From NCBI GenBank assembly GCA_021782525.1, contig JAJXUY010000001.1, positions 1 to 30,119 of the forward strand: 30,119 nucleotides of DNA, read 5' to 3'. The stretch comes from Acidobacteriota bacterium. GTDB taxonomy: Bacteria; Acidobacteriota; Thermoanaerobaculia; Thermoanaerobaculales; Thermoanaerobaculaceae. Positions 29,981 to 30,119 of this stretch are shown here, piece by piece (positions within the stretch are counted from its first letter, which is position 1; every line of letters starts with the position of its first letter). The notes beneath the pieces were generated by a model. That model ran no database searches, was not told where the DNA came from, and was given only the letters and a program-made list of their open reading frames with translations. Made by a program: the position numbers and the translations under genes.

Positions 29981-30119
29981 ATGGATTTCGATCTGACCCC
30001 AGAGCAGCAGGCCCGCGTCGAGGCGGCGCGCGAGTTCACCCGCGAGTGGATCGGCCCGAACGCGGCGGCGCACGACCGCTCGGGCGAGTTCCCGCTCGCG
30101 ATCTGCCGCGAGGCGTTCA
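29981..30119 (+). CDS. Acyl-CoA dehydrogenase, N-terminal fragment (runs off the window)
   Basis: 46 codons are visible: MDFDLTPEQQARVEAAREF and REWIGPNAAAHDRSGEFP, the standard first helices of acyl-CoA dehydrogenases. These flavoenzymes oxidise acyl-CoA to trans-2-enoyl-CoA and pass electrons to ETF. The catalytic Glu and FAD motifs lie beyond the edge. The ATG at 29981 is 2 nt after the previous stop, with GGAGGAGAGGGG upstream, so translation is probably coupled to the membrane protein. Family confidence is good despite the short fragment; the chain-length class is unknown. Confidence 0.85.
   Translation, partial: MDFDLTPEQQARVEAAREFTREWIGPNAAAHDRSGEFPLAICREAF

Overview
A high-GC bacterial segment with no phage or insertion-sequence gene that I can recognise. 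Most genes build, modify or export surface polysaccharide. The GC-rich codon use, GTG/TTG starts, an XrtA-type (PEP-CTERM-associated) exopolysaccharide gene set and the linked acyl-CoA dehydrogenase suggest an Acidobacteriota-like or deltaproteobacterial/myxobacterial-like genome. This placement is inference: no rRNA or other marker gene is present.

Layout. 2-691 (+): the 3' end of a secreted protein with a Thr/Pro-rich tandem repeat and a PKD domain. 817-12980 (-): a ten-gene exopolysaccharide operon, transcribed right to left as outer-membrane export protein, Wzz/GumC chain-length protein, ExeA-like ATPase, CpsD-like P-loop protein, polyprenyl glycosylphosphotransferase, O-antigen ligase/polymerase, Wzx flippase, glycosyltransferase, polysaccharide deacetylase, glycosyltransferase. 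Many junctions overlap as GTGA, ATGA or TGATG, so translation is probably coupled. 13523-15911 (-): two FemAB/CelD-like GNAT proteins, which often accompany such clusters. 16002-18134 (+): a secreted M1 metallopeptidase with a C-terminal Ig-like domain. 18223-20484 (-): an SGNH hydrolase and a SAM methyltransferase. 20840-23367 (+): a carbamoyltransferase, an SxtJ-like membrane protein and a DUF5989-like small membrane protein, facing a second membrane-anchored SGNH hydrolase (23462-24541, -); together these match the sxtI-J-K-L gene order of saxitoxin clusters. 24634-26429 (-): a WecG/TagA/CpsF glycosyltransferase and a sugar-nucleotide epimerase. 27202-27918 (+): a NarL/LuxR-type regulator with a degenerate receiver domain and an 18-bp palindrome over its own promoter. 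28238-28807 (-): a Cys-rich conserved protein of unknown function. 29427-30119 (+): a small membrane protein and the start of an acyl-CoA dehydrogenase.

How it fits together (inference). The operon gives a Wzx/Wzy-dependent route: a lipid-linked first sugar, elongation by GT4 enzymes, flipping, polymerisation, length control and export. The deacetylase, FemAB-like proteins, SGNH hydrolases, methyltransferase and carbamoyltransferase would decorate the polymer or related surface glycans. Three minus-strand genes of the accessory half carry TTGACA-N16-TAnnnT promoters, one of which would give a nearly leaderless mRNA. No exosortase or PEP-CTERM protein lies in the window, although several genes resemble the XrtA-associated set.
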